From Pseudomonas sp. TH43 (GTDB lineage: Bacteria > Pseudomonadota > Gammaproteobacteria > Pseudomonadales > Pseudomonadaceae), in the NCBI RefSeq assembly GCF_016650635.1, contig NZ_JAEKFI010000001.1, forward strand, positions 558,001 through 622,000: DNA of 64,000 bases, read 5' to 3'. Position numbers and translations under genes: made by a program. A model generated the notes under the pieces. The model made no database searches. It was not told the DNA's origin and saw nothing but the letters and a program-made list of their open reading frames with translations. Shown here one piece after another: positions 25,245-33,120 of the stretch; the first letter of the stretch is position 1, and every line of letters begins with the position of its first letter.

Positions 25245-28200
25245 TCACCCCAGATAGCCAAGACGGACACGCAGCACGCCGTTAGCGTCGTACACGGAGA
25301 CGTTCAGCGAGTTGATCACCAGCCGTCCCTGTCCGGGCACGATGCCATTGATCTCCAGCGTTCCGTCTTTATTGAGAATCCAGCCTTGCTGGCCGGCGAT
25401 GTAGTTGGTGGAGCTGATGTAGCTGCCGATCTTGGCGTTGGTGATCGTGCCGTCAGCGATGAACGCCGAGTTCATAAACACCTGCCCACCCTGCACCGCA
25501 AAAGGAACCGAGATGGCCCCGCCTGCAATGGTGTTGACGATGGCAAACCGGTCAGCGCTGACCAGGAACTGGCTTTGCAGACCAGCACCTGTGTTCTCGA
25601 TCCCTAGCCCGATACCCGCTGCGACATATTGTCCATTCGCCGTGACCTGCATCTTCACTGACCACATGGTGCTCAGCTTGCCGGCGGTGTCCGCGTAGGC
25701 CGAAGATGTCTGCTGAATAGCCGCAGAGTTGTCGCCTACAGACACATTTAACTGTTCAATCTTCGTGGCTGTAGCCGACTCATTGGTAGCCACCACCTCT
25801 TCAAGCTCGGTGATGTTCGCCGCGTTCTCGCCGATCCTTGCGTCAAAGGTCGTTACGCGCCGTGCCATCGCTTCATTCTCAGAGGCGCGCACCTTTGACT
25901 CGGAAGCGATCGCGGCCGTACTGGTATGGCTTTTGATCGCGTCGGCCAGATCGCCAGCCCCGTCATCGTCTCGAGAGGAGGCGCGAAGAGCCTCGAACGC
26001 TGTTGCCTGCGCCGTCACTACTCCGTCGAGCTCGGTAATCTCGGCGGTGTTGGTCGCCACCTGCTGAGCCAGGCCATTTGCCGTTTCCACGGTCTGGCCA
26101 ACGTCGAGCCAGTAGGCAGGGTTCGGCGGTGGCGTATCGAGCGGTACCGGGCCGGTGGCCTGGTAGATGCGCTTGCCCACCACTACAAGGTCGTACTCCT
26201 CGTAGGTCGCTTCCGGGTCGTAACCCTTCAGCCCGTCGAGTGCATCGATCTGCGCCTGCAAGCCAGGAATCTTGTCGATTTCGTCGAGGATGTCCTTGCC
26301 CAATTCGGTGCGGCCGATTTCGCCGGCGATCATTTCCAGAATCGCAGCAGCGTCAGAGCTCGACTGCCCCTGCACGCCCATGCCGATAGGGTACCAAGGC
26401 CCGATGTTGCCGATCTTGTCGACGATCCGCCCCCAGAAGTAGAACGTCACGCCGGCGCGCAGGCCGAGCATGGAGAAGTCGCTCTGCGGGTAAGCCAGGT
26501 CGGTCAGTTTTGTGGCTGCATCCAGTTGAGTCGTCGGCCCGTACCAGATTTCAGTGCGCTGGCTATCCTCTGCACCTGGTGGGAAACCCCACTTCAGGTA
26601 GATACCGAAGAGCAGCGGCGTAGCTGTCAGGTAGCTGAGTGCCGGCGGTAGGCCCTGCTTGCCCTTGAGGTTGGTCAGAATCGAGTTGCGCCAGATCGAC
26701 GTGATATCGAATGCACTCACTGCGCGCACCCGGGCCACGTAGGCTCCTGCGTAGATGCCGACCACGTCGACGTTGGTCATGCCGGTGCGCTGCAGCTTGA
26801 TCCAGTTTCCGCTGTCCTTGCGCCATTCGATGTCATAGCCGACGGCGCCGGGCACGGCTGGCCAACTGATGGTCATCGTGGCCACGGCCAGGCCCTGAAC
26901 GATCGCCGACGTCGAAACGACGGTCACGCTCGCCGGCGCCGGCACAACGGTGATCGGGATCACGCTGATGGGCCGCTCCTCCAAGCGAGCGCCGGTGTCG
27001 ATGTAGGCGAACTTGCTCGGCTCGTATTGCAGCGCGCTGATCTCGAAATCGCCCTCGGTCGTGCGCCTGGTGCGCAGCACACGGTACAGCGGAATGGCGA
27101 GGTCATCGGCGTCGAGCGCCCATTGCAGTTGCGCGATCGGCGGCTCGCTGTAGTTGGTGGTGACGGTGACAGCGCGGCCATTTACGCTCTGCACGGTGCG
27201 GCCCTCTGCACGTCCGCCCGGCAAGTTGATGATCAGGCGATCACCAGCCTTAGCCTGTGTGTCGCGATCGAGGGTCACTACGCGACCGGACGCTGACGAG
27301 ATTCGCCCACCCACCTCGCGGCCCGCCAGCAGCGAATCCGCCACCGGGATGATATGCCCCGGCAGCGGAATGACGCCTTCCATTCCGGTCTTGAACGACA
27401 CAGTGCGATCTTGGTTGTTGCTCAGGATCGCCCACTTGCCGCGGCGTTGGGCCTCGGATGCGCGAGTGCAGCCAATGGCACTCAGCTCGGTCGGCCGGTC
27501 GCCGTAACGGCGCTGCAATTCCAGATCGGCGAAAGGGATAACGTCGGTGTCGTAGTTGTTCGCCGGGTTGTCGTAACTGACCAGTGCCCGGGTGAACCGC
27601 GTCTTCGCCGAAGCGCTTCCGTAGGAGAATTTCCCGTCGATGACGTTGGCGCGGGTGAAGACATAATCGAAGTCTTGCGCGCGCGGCATGTCGGCCTGCA
27701 TCACCAACTGGCCTTGTGCCCAGTACGTCATGCCTCGGTAAATGCCGGCGATATCACGCAGCAGCGACCAGGCATCCGCCTTGCCTTGCAGGTTCATGTC
27801 GCAGAGGAATCGCGGCTCGACGCCGCCAAGACCGTTCGGCACCAGCTGGTCGCAGTACTGCGCGATGCGGTAAAGCTCCCACTTGTCGACCATGAATGGC
27901 TTGATACGCTTGCCCAGGCCGAACCGGTCTTCGGTGCACACGCCGTAGGTGATCCACGCCGGGTTGTTCGTCCACGCAGATTTCATCGAGCCATCCCACG
28001 TGCCGGTGTAGGTGCGCAAGATCGGGTCGTAGTTGCTTGGCACCATCCAGCGGCGCGCTTTGCACTTCACAGTCACGGCCGGAATGTTGGTGAACTGCTC
28101 GGCGTCGAACTCAATGTAAAGCAGCGCGGTGTTCGGGTAGCGCAGCTTGGCGTCGATCACTTCGGTGTAACCGGCGACCAGCATCGTGTCGGCGATTTTG

Positions 28201-28808
28201 TTGCTGTTCTGGTTTGGCGTCAGGCGGCGGACGCGGATCTGCCAACCTGTAGTGGCGTCCGGCAAGTCGATTCGGCGCGAACGCTCGTAGCGGGTCGTGG
28301 TTTTGCCATCGACAGCGTCCACCAGCACCTGCTGATAAGCGCCGCCGTCAGTGGCTACATCGATCGCGTACTCGATGCGGTAACCACCGATATTCCCTTC
28401 GTCATCAGCGCGCTGCAGGGCTGGCCACGCCAGGCGCATGCGTACCGCCGATAGTTGAATGTTAGTGATCGAGCGGACCCAAGCCGAATCGCTGCGCAGT
28501 TCGACGTTCAGTGAGGTCTCGTTCTCGACTGCCGGGATGCCCGGAATGTAGCTCTGATTTACCGAGCCTGAACGCCAATCCCACCGAACATTTGGGAAGT
28601 TGTAGTTTCCGCTGGCATCACGGATCGGCGTGTTGTCCAGGTAGATGTCGTATTCGGTCGGAACGCTGTCGAACTCGCCCTCGCCCACCGCAATGAGCAG
28701 CTTTGCCAAGTTGGTCGAGCGCAGGCTGTCGCTGGCTTCGACCGGCGACTTCGGCTTGCTGCTGCCGCCCTTCTCGCCGTGGATCTCGATCTGTGCTGCT
28801 GCGCCCAT
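25245..28808 (-). CDS. phage tail tip / host specificity protein J
   Basis: A 1187-residue protein of the lambda gpJ type. It opens with a basic stretch and TNLAKLLIAVGEGEFDSVPTEYDIYLDNTPI, followed by DGKTTTRYERSRRIDLPDATTGWQIRVRR and FLCDMNLQGKADAWSLLRDIAGIYRGM, which are signature J segments. Fibronectin-like modules follow (about 620-760), then a long helical stretch (QVATNTAEITELDGVVTAQA) and a C-terminal receptor-recognition domain with DGTITNAKIGSYISS. It forms the tail tip that contacts the host receptor. Confidence 0.92.
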   Translation of the reverse strand: MGAAAQIEIHGEKGGSSKPKSPVEASDSLRSTNLAKLLIAVGEGEFDSVPTEYDIYLDNTPIRDASGNYNFPNVRWDWRSGSVNQSYIPGIPAVENETSLNVELRSDSAWVRSITNIQLSAVRMRLAWPALQRADDEGNIGGYRIEYAIDVATDGGAYQQVLVDAVDGKTTTRYERSRRIDLPDATTGWQIRVRRLTPNQNSNKIADTMLVAGYTEVIDAKLRYPNTALLYIEFDAEQFTNIPAVTVKCKARRWMVPSNYDPILRTYTGTWDGSMKSAWTNNPAWITYGVCTEDRFGLGKRIKPFMVDKWELYRIAQYCDQLVPNGLGGVEPRFLCDMNLQGKADAWSLLRDIAGIYRGMTYWAQGQLVMQADMPRAQDFDYVFTRANVIDGKFSYGSASAKTRFTRALVSYDNPANNYDTDVIPFADLELQRRYGDRPTELSAIGCTRASEAQRRGKWAILSNNQDRTVSFKTGMEGVIPLPGHIIPVADSLLAGREVGGRISSASGRVVTLDRDTQAKAGDRLIINLPGGRAEGRTVQSVNGRAVTVTTNYSEPPIAQLQWALDADDLAIPLYRVLRTRRTTEGDFEISALQYEPSKFAYIDTGARLEERPISVIPITVVPAPASVTVVSTSAIVQGLAVATMTISWPAVPGAVGYDIEWRKDSGNWIKLQRTGMTNVDVVGIYAGAYVARVRAVSAFDITSIWRNSILTNLKGKQGLPPALSYLTATPLLFGIYLKWGFPPGAEDSQRTEIWYGPTTQLDAATKLTDLAYPQSDFSMLGLRAGVTFYFWGRIVDKIGNIGPWYPIGMGVQGQSSSDAAAILEMIAGEIGRTELGKDILDEIDKIPGLQAQIDALDGLKGYDPEATYEEYDLVVVGKRIYQATGPVPLDTPPPNPAYWLDVGQTVETANGLAQQVATNTAEITELDGVVTAQATAFEALRASSRDDDGAGDLADAIKSHTSTAAIASESKVRASENEAMARRVTTFDARIGENAANITELEEVVATNESATATKIEQLNVSVGDNSAAIQQTSSAYADTAGKLSTMWSVKMQVTANGQYVAAGIGLGIENTGAGLQSQFLVSADRFAIVNTIAGGAISVPFAVQGGQVFMNSAFIADGTITNAKIGSYISSTNYIAGQQGWILNKDGTLEINGIVPGQGRLVINSLNVSVYDANGVLRVRLGYLG

Positions 28809-28823
28809 GCTTTCCTCCAGGCA

Positions 28824-28848
28824 TAAAAAAACCGCCTCGCGGGCGGTT
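28824..28848 (-). terminator. minus-strand hairpin between tail genes I and J
   Basis: AACCGCC-TCGCG-GGCGGTT preceded by an A-run on the plus strand, so a T-run follows on the minus strand. It lies in the 58-nt gap between I and J. If active it would reduce J expression or act with antitermination. Confidence 0.6.
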
Positions 28849-28866
28849 GGTGTGCTGCTGTTCTGA

Positions 28867-29433
28867 TTACGTTTTGTCTTCAGCCACGATCGAGGCCGAG
28901 ATGATCATTCCGCCCCACCGACGTTCGCCGATGCAGATTGGTACCGGGTTGCCACTGGCCGTAGTGTTCTTGGCGCTGCCGAAAGCGTAGGACGGGGAGT
29001 TCTCGGGGGATGCGCTTTGCTTCAGGCCAGAGGCTTGCGGGCTGAGCATTTGGATAACGCCGCCGGCAATAAGTCCAATACCCGCCGGGGTCAGATATGG
29101 CGCGGTAAAAGGAAGCGCGTACGAGATGGCCAGCAATACCACGCCGACGACAGTCTGCAAAACCCCGGCACGCTTACTGCCTTCGACGACTGGCACGATC
29201 CTGATTTCCCGAGTGCCGCCGAGATCCAAATCCGGCTCGCCAACATTGACGCGGTTTCTGAATACCGCAAAACGCATACCCAATGCGGCTAGCCGCCTGA
29301 TTTCAGATTCAAATCCATCGATTGTGCAACTCAAAGACTTGAAAGCCTCACGGCTTGAGCCTGAATCGATTTGTTTGGAGTGAACTCTGCCAAACTTCTG
29401 CGCGAGAGATCCTGAAAGCTTTATGACCGTCAT
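28867..29433 (-). CDS. phage tail assembly protein I
   Basis: A 188-residue protein with the lambda gpI layout. MTVIKLSGSLAQKFGRVH is the N-terminal ubiquitin-like part and ISYALPFTAPYLTPAGIGLIAGGVIQMLSP the hydrophobic central part. The C-terminal tail is SYAFGSAKNTTASGNPVPICIGERRWGGMIISAS. The start at 29433 keeps the family N-terminus, though no strong ribosome site is seen. In lambda-like tails I sits directly after K; here about 2.9 kb of cargo separates them. Confidence 0.85.
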   Translation of the reverse strand: MTVIKLSGSLAQKFGRVHSKQIDSGSSREAFKSLSCTIDGFESEIRRLAALGMRFAVFRNRVNVGEPDLDLGGTREIRIVPVVEGSKRAGVLQTVVGVVLLAISYALPFTAPYLTPAGIGLIAGGVIQMLSPQASGLKQSASPENSPSYAFGSAKNTTASGNPVPICIGERRWGGMIISASIVAEDKT

Positions 29434-29475
29434 GCCGGTCTTGTGAGGGAATTCTGCCACTCTTGAGTCCACCCA

Positions 29476-29497
29476 TAAAAAAACCGCCTCGCGGCGG
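29476..29497 (-). terminator. minus-strand terminator downstream of the cargo lipoprotein
   Basis: CCGCC-TCGC-GGCGG with a run of eight A on the left (T-run on the minus strand). It sits directly after the lipoprotein gene at 29505-29846, so that gene has its own terminator. Confidence 0.65.
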
Positions 29498-29504
29498 CTT
29501 TAGA

Positions 29505-29846
29505 TTATTTGCATTTCTGAAGCGACTCTCTCAAATCGCCCCTTCCGATTTGAGACCAAGCCACTCGCTGATAGAGCTTCGCAACGGAGCCCGTTTTGGC
29601 GGAAGAGATATCGAGCACATCGTCTGTTTGTTGAGCAAAACCGTTAACAAGCCTGTAACCACTGGCTGTTTCACTCATGCTTGCGTTCGAGTTGTGCTCC
29701 TGCCATGCAGGGAAAACACACAGCGCGATCGCTTTCGGGGTCTTCGCCGAAGAGACGGTTATCGACGGCGCCGACGCCATCAAGTCAGATGGTGAAGAGC
29801 ACCCCGCCAACAGCGCTACCGCCAGCGCTCCTACGATCAATTTCAT
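29505..29846 (-). CDS. prophage-encoded lipoprotein (cargo), copy 1
   Basis: A 113-residue lipoprotein: MKLIVGALAVALLAGC is a clean type II signal with Cys16 as lipid site. The mature part has PKAIALCVFPAWQEHN, a GYRLVNGF strand and DVLDISSA. The signal peptide and the 5' leader are shared with the gene at 30764-30985 through a 37-bp exact repeat (29813-29849 and 30952-30988). It lies between tail genes K and I with its own terminator. By analogy with Cor-type phage lipoproteins it may block a receptor; this is inference. Confidence 0.7.
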   Translation of the reverse strand: MKLIVGALAVALLAGCSSPSDLMASAPSITVSSAKTPKAIALCVFPAWQEHNSNASMSETASGYRLVNGFAQQTDDVLDISSAKTGSVAKLYQRVAWSQIGRGDLRESLQKCK

Positions 29847-29884
29847 GCATATCACTCCTTTATGGACGTGACACTGTAGCGCGA

Positions 29885-29924
29885 CACTGTGCAGGCATCC
29901 AGTGTGGACGAACTGCCAGTGGCG
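29885..29924. repeat. duplicated leader/promoter element, copy 1
   Basis: A 40-nt block beginning CACTGTGCAGGCATCCAG and ending CCAGTGGCG, bounded by inverted CACTG/CAGTG ends. A similar block lies at 31459-31498. Both sit in the gap between a minus-strand lipoprotein gene and a plus-strand gene, so they probably contain a shared divergent promoter or operator. Confidence 0.6.
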
Positions 29925-29980
29925 AATTTGGGATCATTGATAGTAGGGTCGCCAGTTTCTGAACTTGAGGAAAATCGGCA

Positions 29981-30439
29981 ATGAGCGAAGAACCCCTGGC
30001 GATAAACGATCACCCTTTCAAGGGGGTAAAAGTGTGCTTCGTGCCGAGGGCATCTATCTCAAACACCCTTGAAAATTTGGAATTAGTAGGAACGACCTGC
30101 GAGTACGGCGGTGCAATATTTACGCGCATCAACAAGTTGACCTGCGACCGCTACTTCCCGGCAGGATCATTTGTAGCACTCAACGAAAGCGGAAATATCG
30201 AAAGCATTCACACGTGGTCAGATATTGGACAGCTCGATTTCGCATTCAATGACTATCTGAATTTCCTAATGGACGTTCGCCGGATCTATGAAGTGCCGGG
30301 GGCGGAAGAAGATAAGATACGGGCAATTGAATGTCTCGCCTTGGGAACCGGTAGGCAAGGGCATTCCCACGGATACTTCGTCGCCAAGCACGGAGGCGCG
30401 CGCCGCCTTCTTGAGAAATGCGAGCAGCGAAAGTACTAG
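29981..30439 (+). CDS. cargo protein between tail genes, hypothetical
   Basis: A 152-residue soluble protein, MSEEPLAINDHPFKGVKVC..., read against the tail operon. GAGGAAAATC precedes the ATG. It has a beta-rich N-terminal half (GGAIFTRINKLTC, AGSFVALNESGNIESIHT) and a helical, charged C-terminus (AEEDKIRAIECLAL, GGARRLLEKCEQRKY). It is divergent from the lipoprotein at 29505 across the repeated element. No family is recognised; lysogenic expression is likely from its orientation. Confidence 0.6.
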   Translation: MSEEPLAINDHPFKGVKVCFVPRASISNTLENLELVGTTCEYGGAIFTRINKLTCDRYFPAGSFVALNESGNIESIHTWSDIGQLDFAFNDYLNFLMDVRRIYEVPGAEEDKIRAIECLALGTGRQGHSHGYFVAKHGGARRLLEKCEQRKY

Positions 30440-30681
30440 CCCACATTTCCTACACCTCTTTGCCGAAGAACCATGCGCGTACGGTCGAGCCAAGGCCCAC
30501 CGAAGCCGCTTAAACTCAGTCTGCTGACGTCACGAAAAACAGCCGCCACACCCTCGGCCTCAGGCTCTCTGGAGGACGTCATAGTCAGCGTGAGGTTGTA
30601 CTTGCGATCCACCATTTCAATGGTCATCGAAGCTACGCAATTGTGCTCGAAAAAGAGTTCGTTTAAGCAGGACAGCTCCAT
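30436..30681 (-). CDS. chimeric small gene carrying a duplicated tail-K 3' end
   Basis: An 81-residue frame. The first 55 residues (FEHNCVASMTIEMVDRKYNL, TMTSSREPEAEG) look like a separate small beta-rich protein. From residue 60 it reads FGGPWLDRTRMVLRQR, nearly identical to the end of tail protein K (FGGPWLDRTRLILRHR). At DNA level 30479-30508 matches 32397-32426 in 26 of 30 positions. It is therefore a fusion made by recombination; the original C-terminus of the small protein has probably been lost. It may be a pseudogene. Confidence 0.5.
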   Translation of the reverse strand: MELSCLNELFFEHNCVASMTIEMVDRKYNLTLTMTSSREPEAEGVAAVFRDVSRLSLSGFGGPWLDRTRMVLRQRGVGNVG

Positions 30682-30763
30682 TCACGACTCCGATTGCAAA
30701 TCCGGTGATGCGCACAGCGCTACTGTTCAAAATAGCAACTCCAAGTGCGCTTGCGGTTTCGAG

Positions 30764-30985
30764 TCAGGGATCGACCTTCTCATCGAAAACTATCTGATAC
30801 TGTTTTCTACCAGTGCCCTCAAGTAGGTCTTTCAGAGCCTGGGCTCGACGGTCTAAGCAAGCTTTAAAACCTGAGCTTTCAGGGGGGCCGAAATCTAAGC
30901 AAGGATCACGATTATCAAGTGGTTGTCTCTTGTGGGTGCACCCCAACAGGAGCGCTACCGCCAGCGCTCCTACGATCAATTTCAT
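30764..30985 (-). CDS. prophage-encoded lipoprotein (cargo), copy 2
   Basis: A 73-residue lipoprotein: MKLIVGALAVALLLGC is the same signal peptide as the gene at 29505-29846, while the mature part (THKRQPLDNRDPCLDFGPPESS, then a Lys/Arg-rich helix CLDRRAQALKDLLEG) is unrelated. The 37-bp exact repeat at the two 5' ends shows the export signal was duplicated and linked to a different effector part. Two mature cysteines may pair. Function is unknown. Confidence 0.65.
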   Translation of the reverse strand: MKLIVGALAVALLLGCTHKRQPLDNRDPCLDFGPPESSGFKACLDRRAQALKDLLEGTGRKQYQIVFDEKVDP

Positions 30986-31076
30986 GCAGGTCACTCCTGT
31001 GGAAATGCGGGCAATGTAAAGCACCCAATGAACCGATGCAAAAAGCCCAGCGTTAGACAGGGATCGGCGATGCGCC

Positions 31077-31394
31077 TCACCTGCGTGCGGTGGGCTCCGA
31101 CTTCTCTGTCAACAATGAGTCGATGACTTTGCCTGAAGAATCAAACCGTGCGGTGAACGCTTGACTCTTATAGCCGACCCCTAAAAAACTCGACCGAACA
31201 TAGACCCAGGTAACCATCTTGTTTCCATTTGCGTCTTCGCTAAGTAGATAGGGTGGCCCAAAGCGATTCAGAAGCTCTTCGCGAGTGGTAACCCCTTTAG
31301 TCACTTGATCAGTGTCCGCAGGGGATATAGGCCGCCCGACTTTGGTGCAGGCAGATAAGACGCACACCAAAGCAAACACAAGAAACTGACGCAT
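31077..31394 (-). CDS. prophage-encoded lipoprotein with BamE/SmpA-like domain
   Basis: A 105-residue lipoprotein. The signal MRQFLVFALVCVLSAC gives Cys16. The mature part, VTKGVTTREELLNRFGPPYLLSEDANGNKMVTWVYVRS, has the G-x-[TS]-x-x-x-[VL]-x-x-x-[FL]-G-x-P pattern of SmpA/OmlA (BamE) folds. BamE itself is an outer-membrane assembly lipoprotein, so a prophage mimic could act on outer-membrane protein receptors. It is divergent from 31588 across a copy of the leader repeat. Confidence 0.7.
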   Translation of the reverse strand: MRQFLVFALVCVLSACTKVGRPISPADTDQVTKGVTTREELLNRFGPPYLLSEDANGNKMVTWVYVRSSFLGVGYKSQAFTARFDSSGKVIDSLLTEKSEPTARR

Positions 31395-31458
31395 CAACGC
31401 TTTCCGATTACTGAAGATAATCTCCAATTATACCGGTAAAGCTTGCCCTAGCCATTGC

Positions 31459-31498
31459 CACTGTCCGGGCATCCAGCGTGGATGAAATCCCAGTGGCA
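31459..31498. repeat. duplicated leader/promoter element, copy 2
   Basis: A block beginning CACTGTCCGGGCATCCAG and ending CCCAGTGGCA, bounded by GCCACTG/CAGTGGC inverted ends. It is the partner of 29885-29924. It lies between the BamE-like lipoprotein gene (minus) and the gene at 31588 (plus), the same divergent arrangement as the first copy. Confidence 0.6.
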
Positions 31499-31587
31499 CG
31501 GAGTGCTTTTTGCGTAGTAGCGTTGAGCCATGTGGAGCTGGAGTCTAACGGGCTGGCTCAAAGAAAAGACCTCAAGGGAATCGCTTC

Positions 31588-31932
31588 ATGGCAGCAAAAA
31601 AAGCAAGATTTTACGCGGTGGAGGCTCGGAACGGGCACGGTCCATACACTTTTATAGTCCCCGCGCAGAGCAAAGACGATCTCCTTAATACGCTGAGTAT
31701 TCCAGGCAACGAGGTATTGCTTGGGGTAACGCACCTGAAGCATCACGAGGTTGACGCCCTACCTGATGAAGACAACGGTACAGTCGAGTTCAGAGCTCAA
31801 GTGAACGGAACTCCATGCACTGTAACTGTGGGACAGCAAGGCCACGAATACCTAACACGACAATTCCCAAAGAAAGTTAAAGAAGTTGAAGATTATTACA
31901 AGGAGCGTTACGCAGATTACAACGAGGATTGA
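31588..31932 (+). CDS. cargo protein, hypothetical
   Basis: A 114-residue acidic soluble protein, MAAKKARFYAVEARNGHGPY..., with a ribosome site AAGGGAAT. It has a beta-rich middle (GTVEFRAQVNGTPCTVTVGQ) and a charged C-terminal helix (PKKVKEVEDYYKERYADYNED). It reads against the tail genes and is the plus-strand partner of the BamE-like lipoprotein. No family is recognised. Confidence 0.6.
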   Translation: MAAKKARFYAVEARNGHGPYTFIVPAQSKDDLLNTLSIPGNEVLLGVTHLKHHEVDALPDEDNGTVEFRAQVNGTPCTVTVGQQGHEYLTRQFPKKVKEVEDYYKERYADYNED

Positions 31933-32014
31933 TCGAGAACCCCCAGCCCTTTGCCTGCAAGCCCAAGGACTGGGATTGCGCCAATATCGGCGCGTTTATG
32001 ACCTGGAGGTCAAT

Positions 32015-32260
32015 GTGGCATACGAAGTAAAACCTTTTGAACACGGCGTTCTCATGGCGCTTTTGTCGCTTACTCATGCATTGAAACAGACACCAGGGTT
32101 CAATGAAGAGGCGCTGCAACGCGCAGCACAGTTTTTCAGAAAGGTGCCTGCAGGTGGATGCGAAAGCGGCGAAGCAAGAGACGCTTACGAATGGCCGCTT
32201 GAGGTCATTCTGAAAGACGTTTCCTACATCGAAAAAATGCTGGAAAACAAAGGCAACTAA
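32015..32260 (+). CDS. cargo protein, hypothetical, GTG start
   Basis: An 81-residue helical protein. GTG 32015 is chosen because TGGAGG lies 5 nt upstream; the longer frame from 31886 overlaps the previous gene. Segments are VAYEVKPFEHGVLMALLSLTH, LQRAAQFFRKV and PLEVILKDVSYIEKMLEN. It follows the 31588 gene by 82 nt and is probably in the same plus-strand transcript. Function is unknown. Confidence 0.5.
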   Translation: MAYEVKPFEHGVLMALLSLTHALKQTPGFNEEALQRAAQFFRKVPAGGCESGEARDAYEWPLEVILKDVSYIEKMLENKGN

Positions 32261-32353
32261 CCCTTTGTTAGCCGCCAGACCGGTTCGCCACTGGCGGTTT
32301 TAGCCGCTGACTCAATTACACTCTGCATATTTTTCTCCCGCGGCGACGCCGCA

Positions 32354-33118
32354 TCACGTAGTTGGTTGTGCATCTCTGTGCCTGAGAATCAGCCGTGTTC
32401 GGTCGAGCCAAGGGCCACCGAAAACGATGACGTCGGACGGCTTGCCGTACAGGTGGTGCAACAGGAACGGCCCGGGGCCGAAGGTCGCGGCATCCTCCCC
32501 GGGCAGAGCCGGATCGACGCCGAGGAAAATTCCGGCATGGTTTGGGAAAACCGTCCGCCCTACTTCCATCACGATCATGTCGCCGCGCTGCGGCTGGTCG
32601 ACGCGATAGAAGCCGGCCGCCTCATAGTTCGCTTCGTACAGGCTGGTGTTGTCCTTGCTTTCCCACCAGCCATCAGCCCGCTTGAAGGTCTCGAACTCCA
32701 GTCCCCACTCGCGCTTGTACCAGTCGGCGCAGACCTGCCAGCAGTCCCAGGCACCGTGCACGAACGGTCGTTTCAGCAGCGGCACTTCGCCGGTCGGAAC
32801 AATGGTTCGCAGATCCCCTTCCGGCCAGCTCAGGATGTGCCAGGGCATCGCCGTCGCTTCGCACATGGCGAGGTCACGCGGTGACGGGCGGCTGGTGGCG
32901 TCCGGATGCGAGTGCACCACGCCGATCACTTCGCCGAGGTCTTCGGCCGCCGCGTACTCCTCCGGATCAATTCGGAACTCTTCGTTCGGCTCGGTGGAAA
33001 CATTGCGGCACGGGTAGTACTGCTGTTTGCGACCGACGGCCAGCAGCAGCCCGCACGATTCGGCGGGATAGCACTGCTGCGCGTGCACTTGGATCGCGCT
33101 CAAGATGTGCTTGCGCAT
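32354..33118 (-). CDS. phage tail assembly protein K (JAB/MPN + NlpC/P60)
   Basis: A 254-residue two-domain protein from ATG 33118, behind AGGAG. The N-terminal half is a JAB/MPN metallopeptidase with E-S-C-G near residue 20 and the motif VVHSHPDATSRPSPRD. The C-terminal half is an NlpC/P60 domain with catalytic Cys in HGAWDCWQV and His in FPNHAGIFLGV. In lambda, K acts with I and J in tail-tip assembly and possibly cell-wall passage. Its last 15 residues are duplicated in the chimeric gene at 30436. Confidence 0.9.
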   Translation of the reverse strand: MRKHILSAIQVHAQQCYPAESCGLLLAVGRKQQYYPCRNVSTEPNEEFRIDPEEYAAAEDLGEVIGVVHSHPDATSRPSPRDLAMCEATAMPWHILSWPEGDLRTIVPTGEVPLLKRPFVHGAWDCWQVCADWYKREWGLEFETFKRADGWWESKDNTSLYEANYEAAGFYRVDQPQRGDMIVMEVGRTVFPNHAGIFLGVDPALPGEDAATFGPGPFLLHHLYGKPSDVIVFGGPWLDRTRLILRHRDAQPTT

Positions 33119-33120
33119 TG

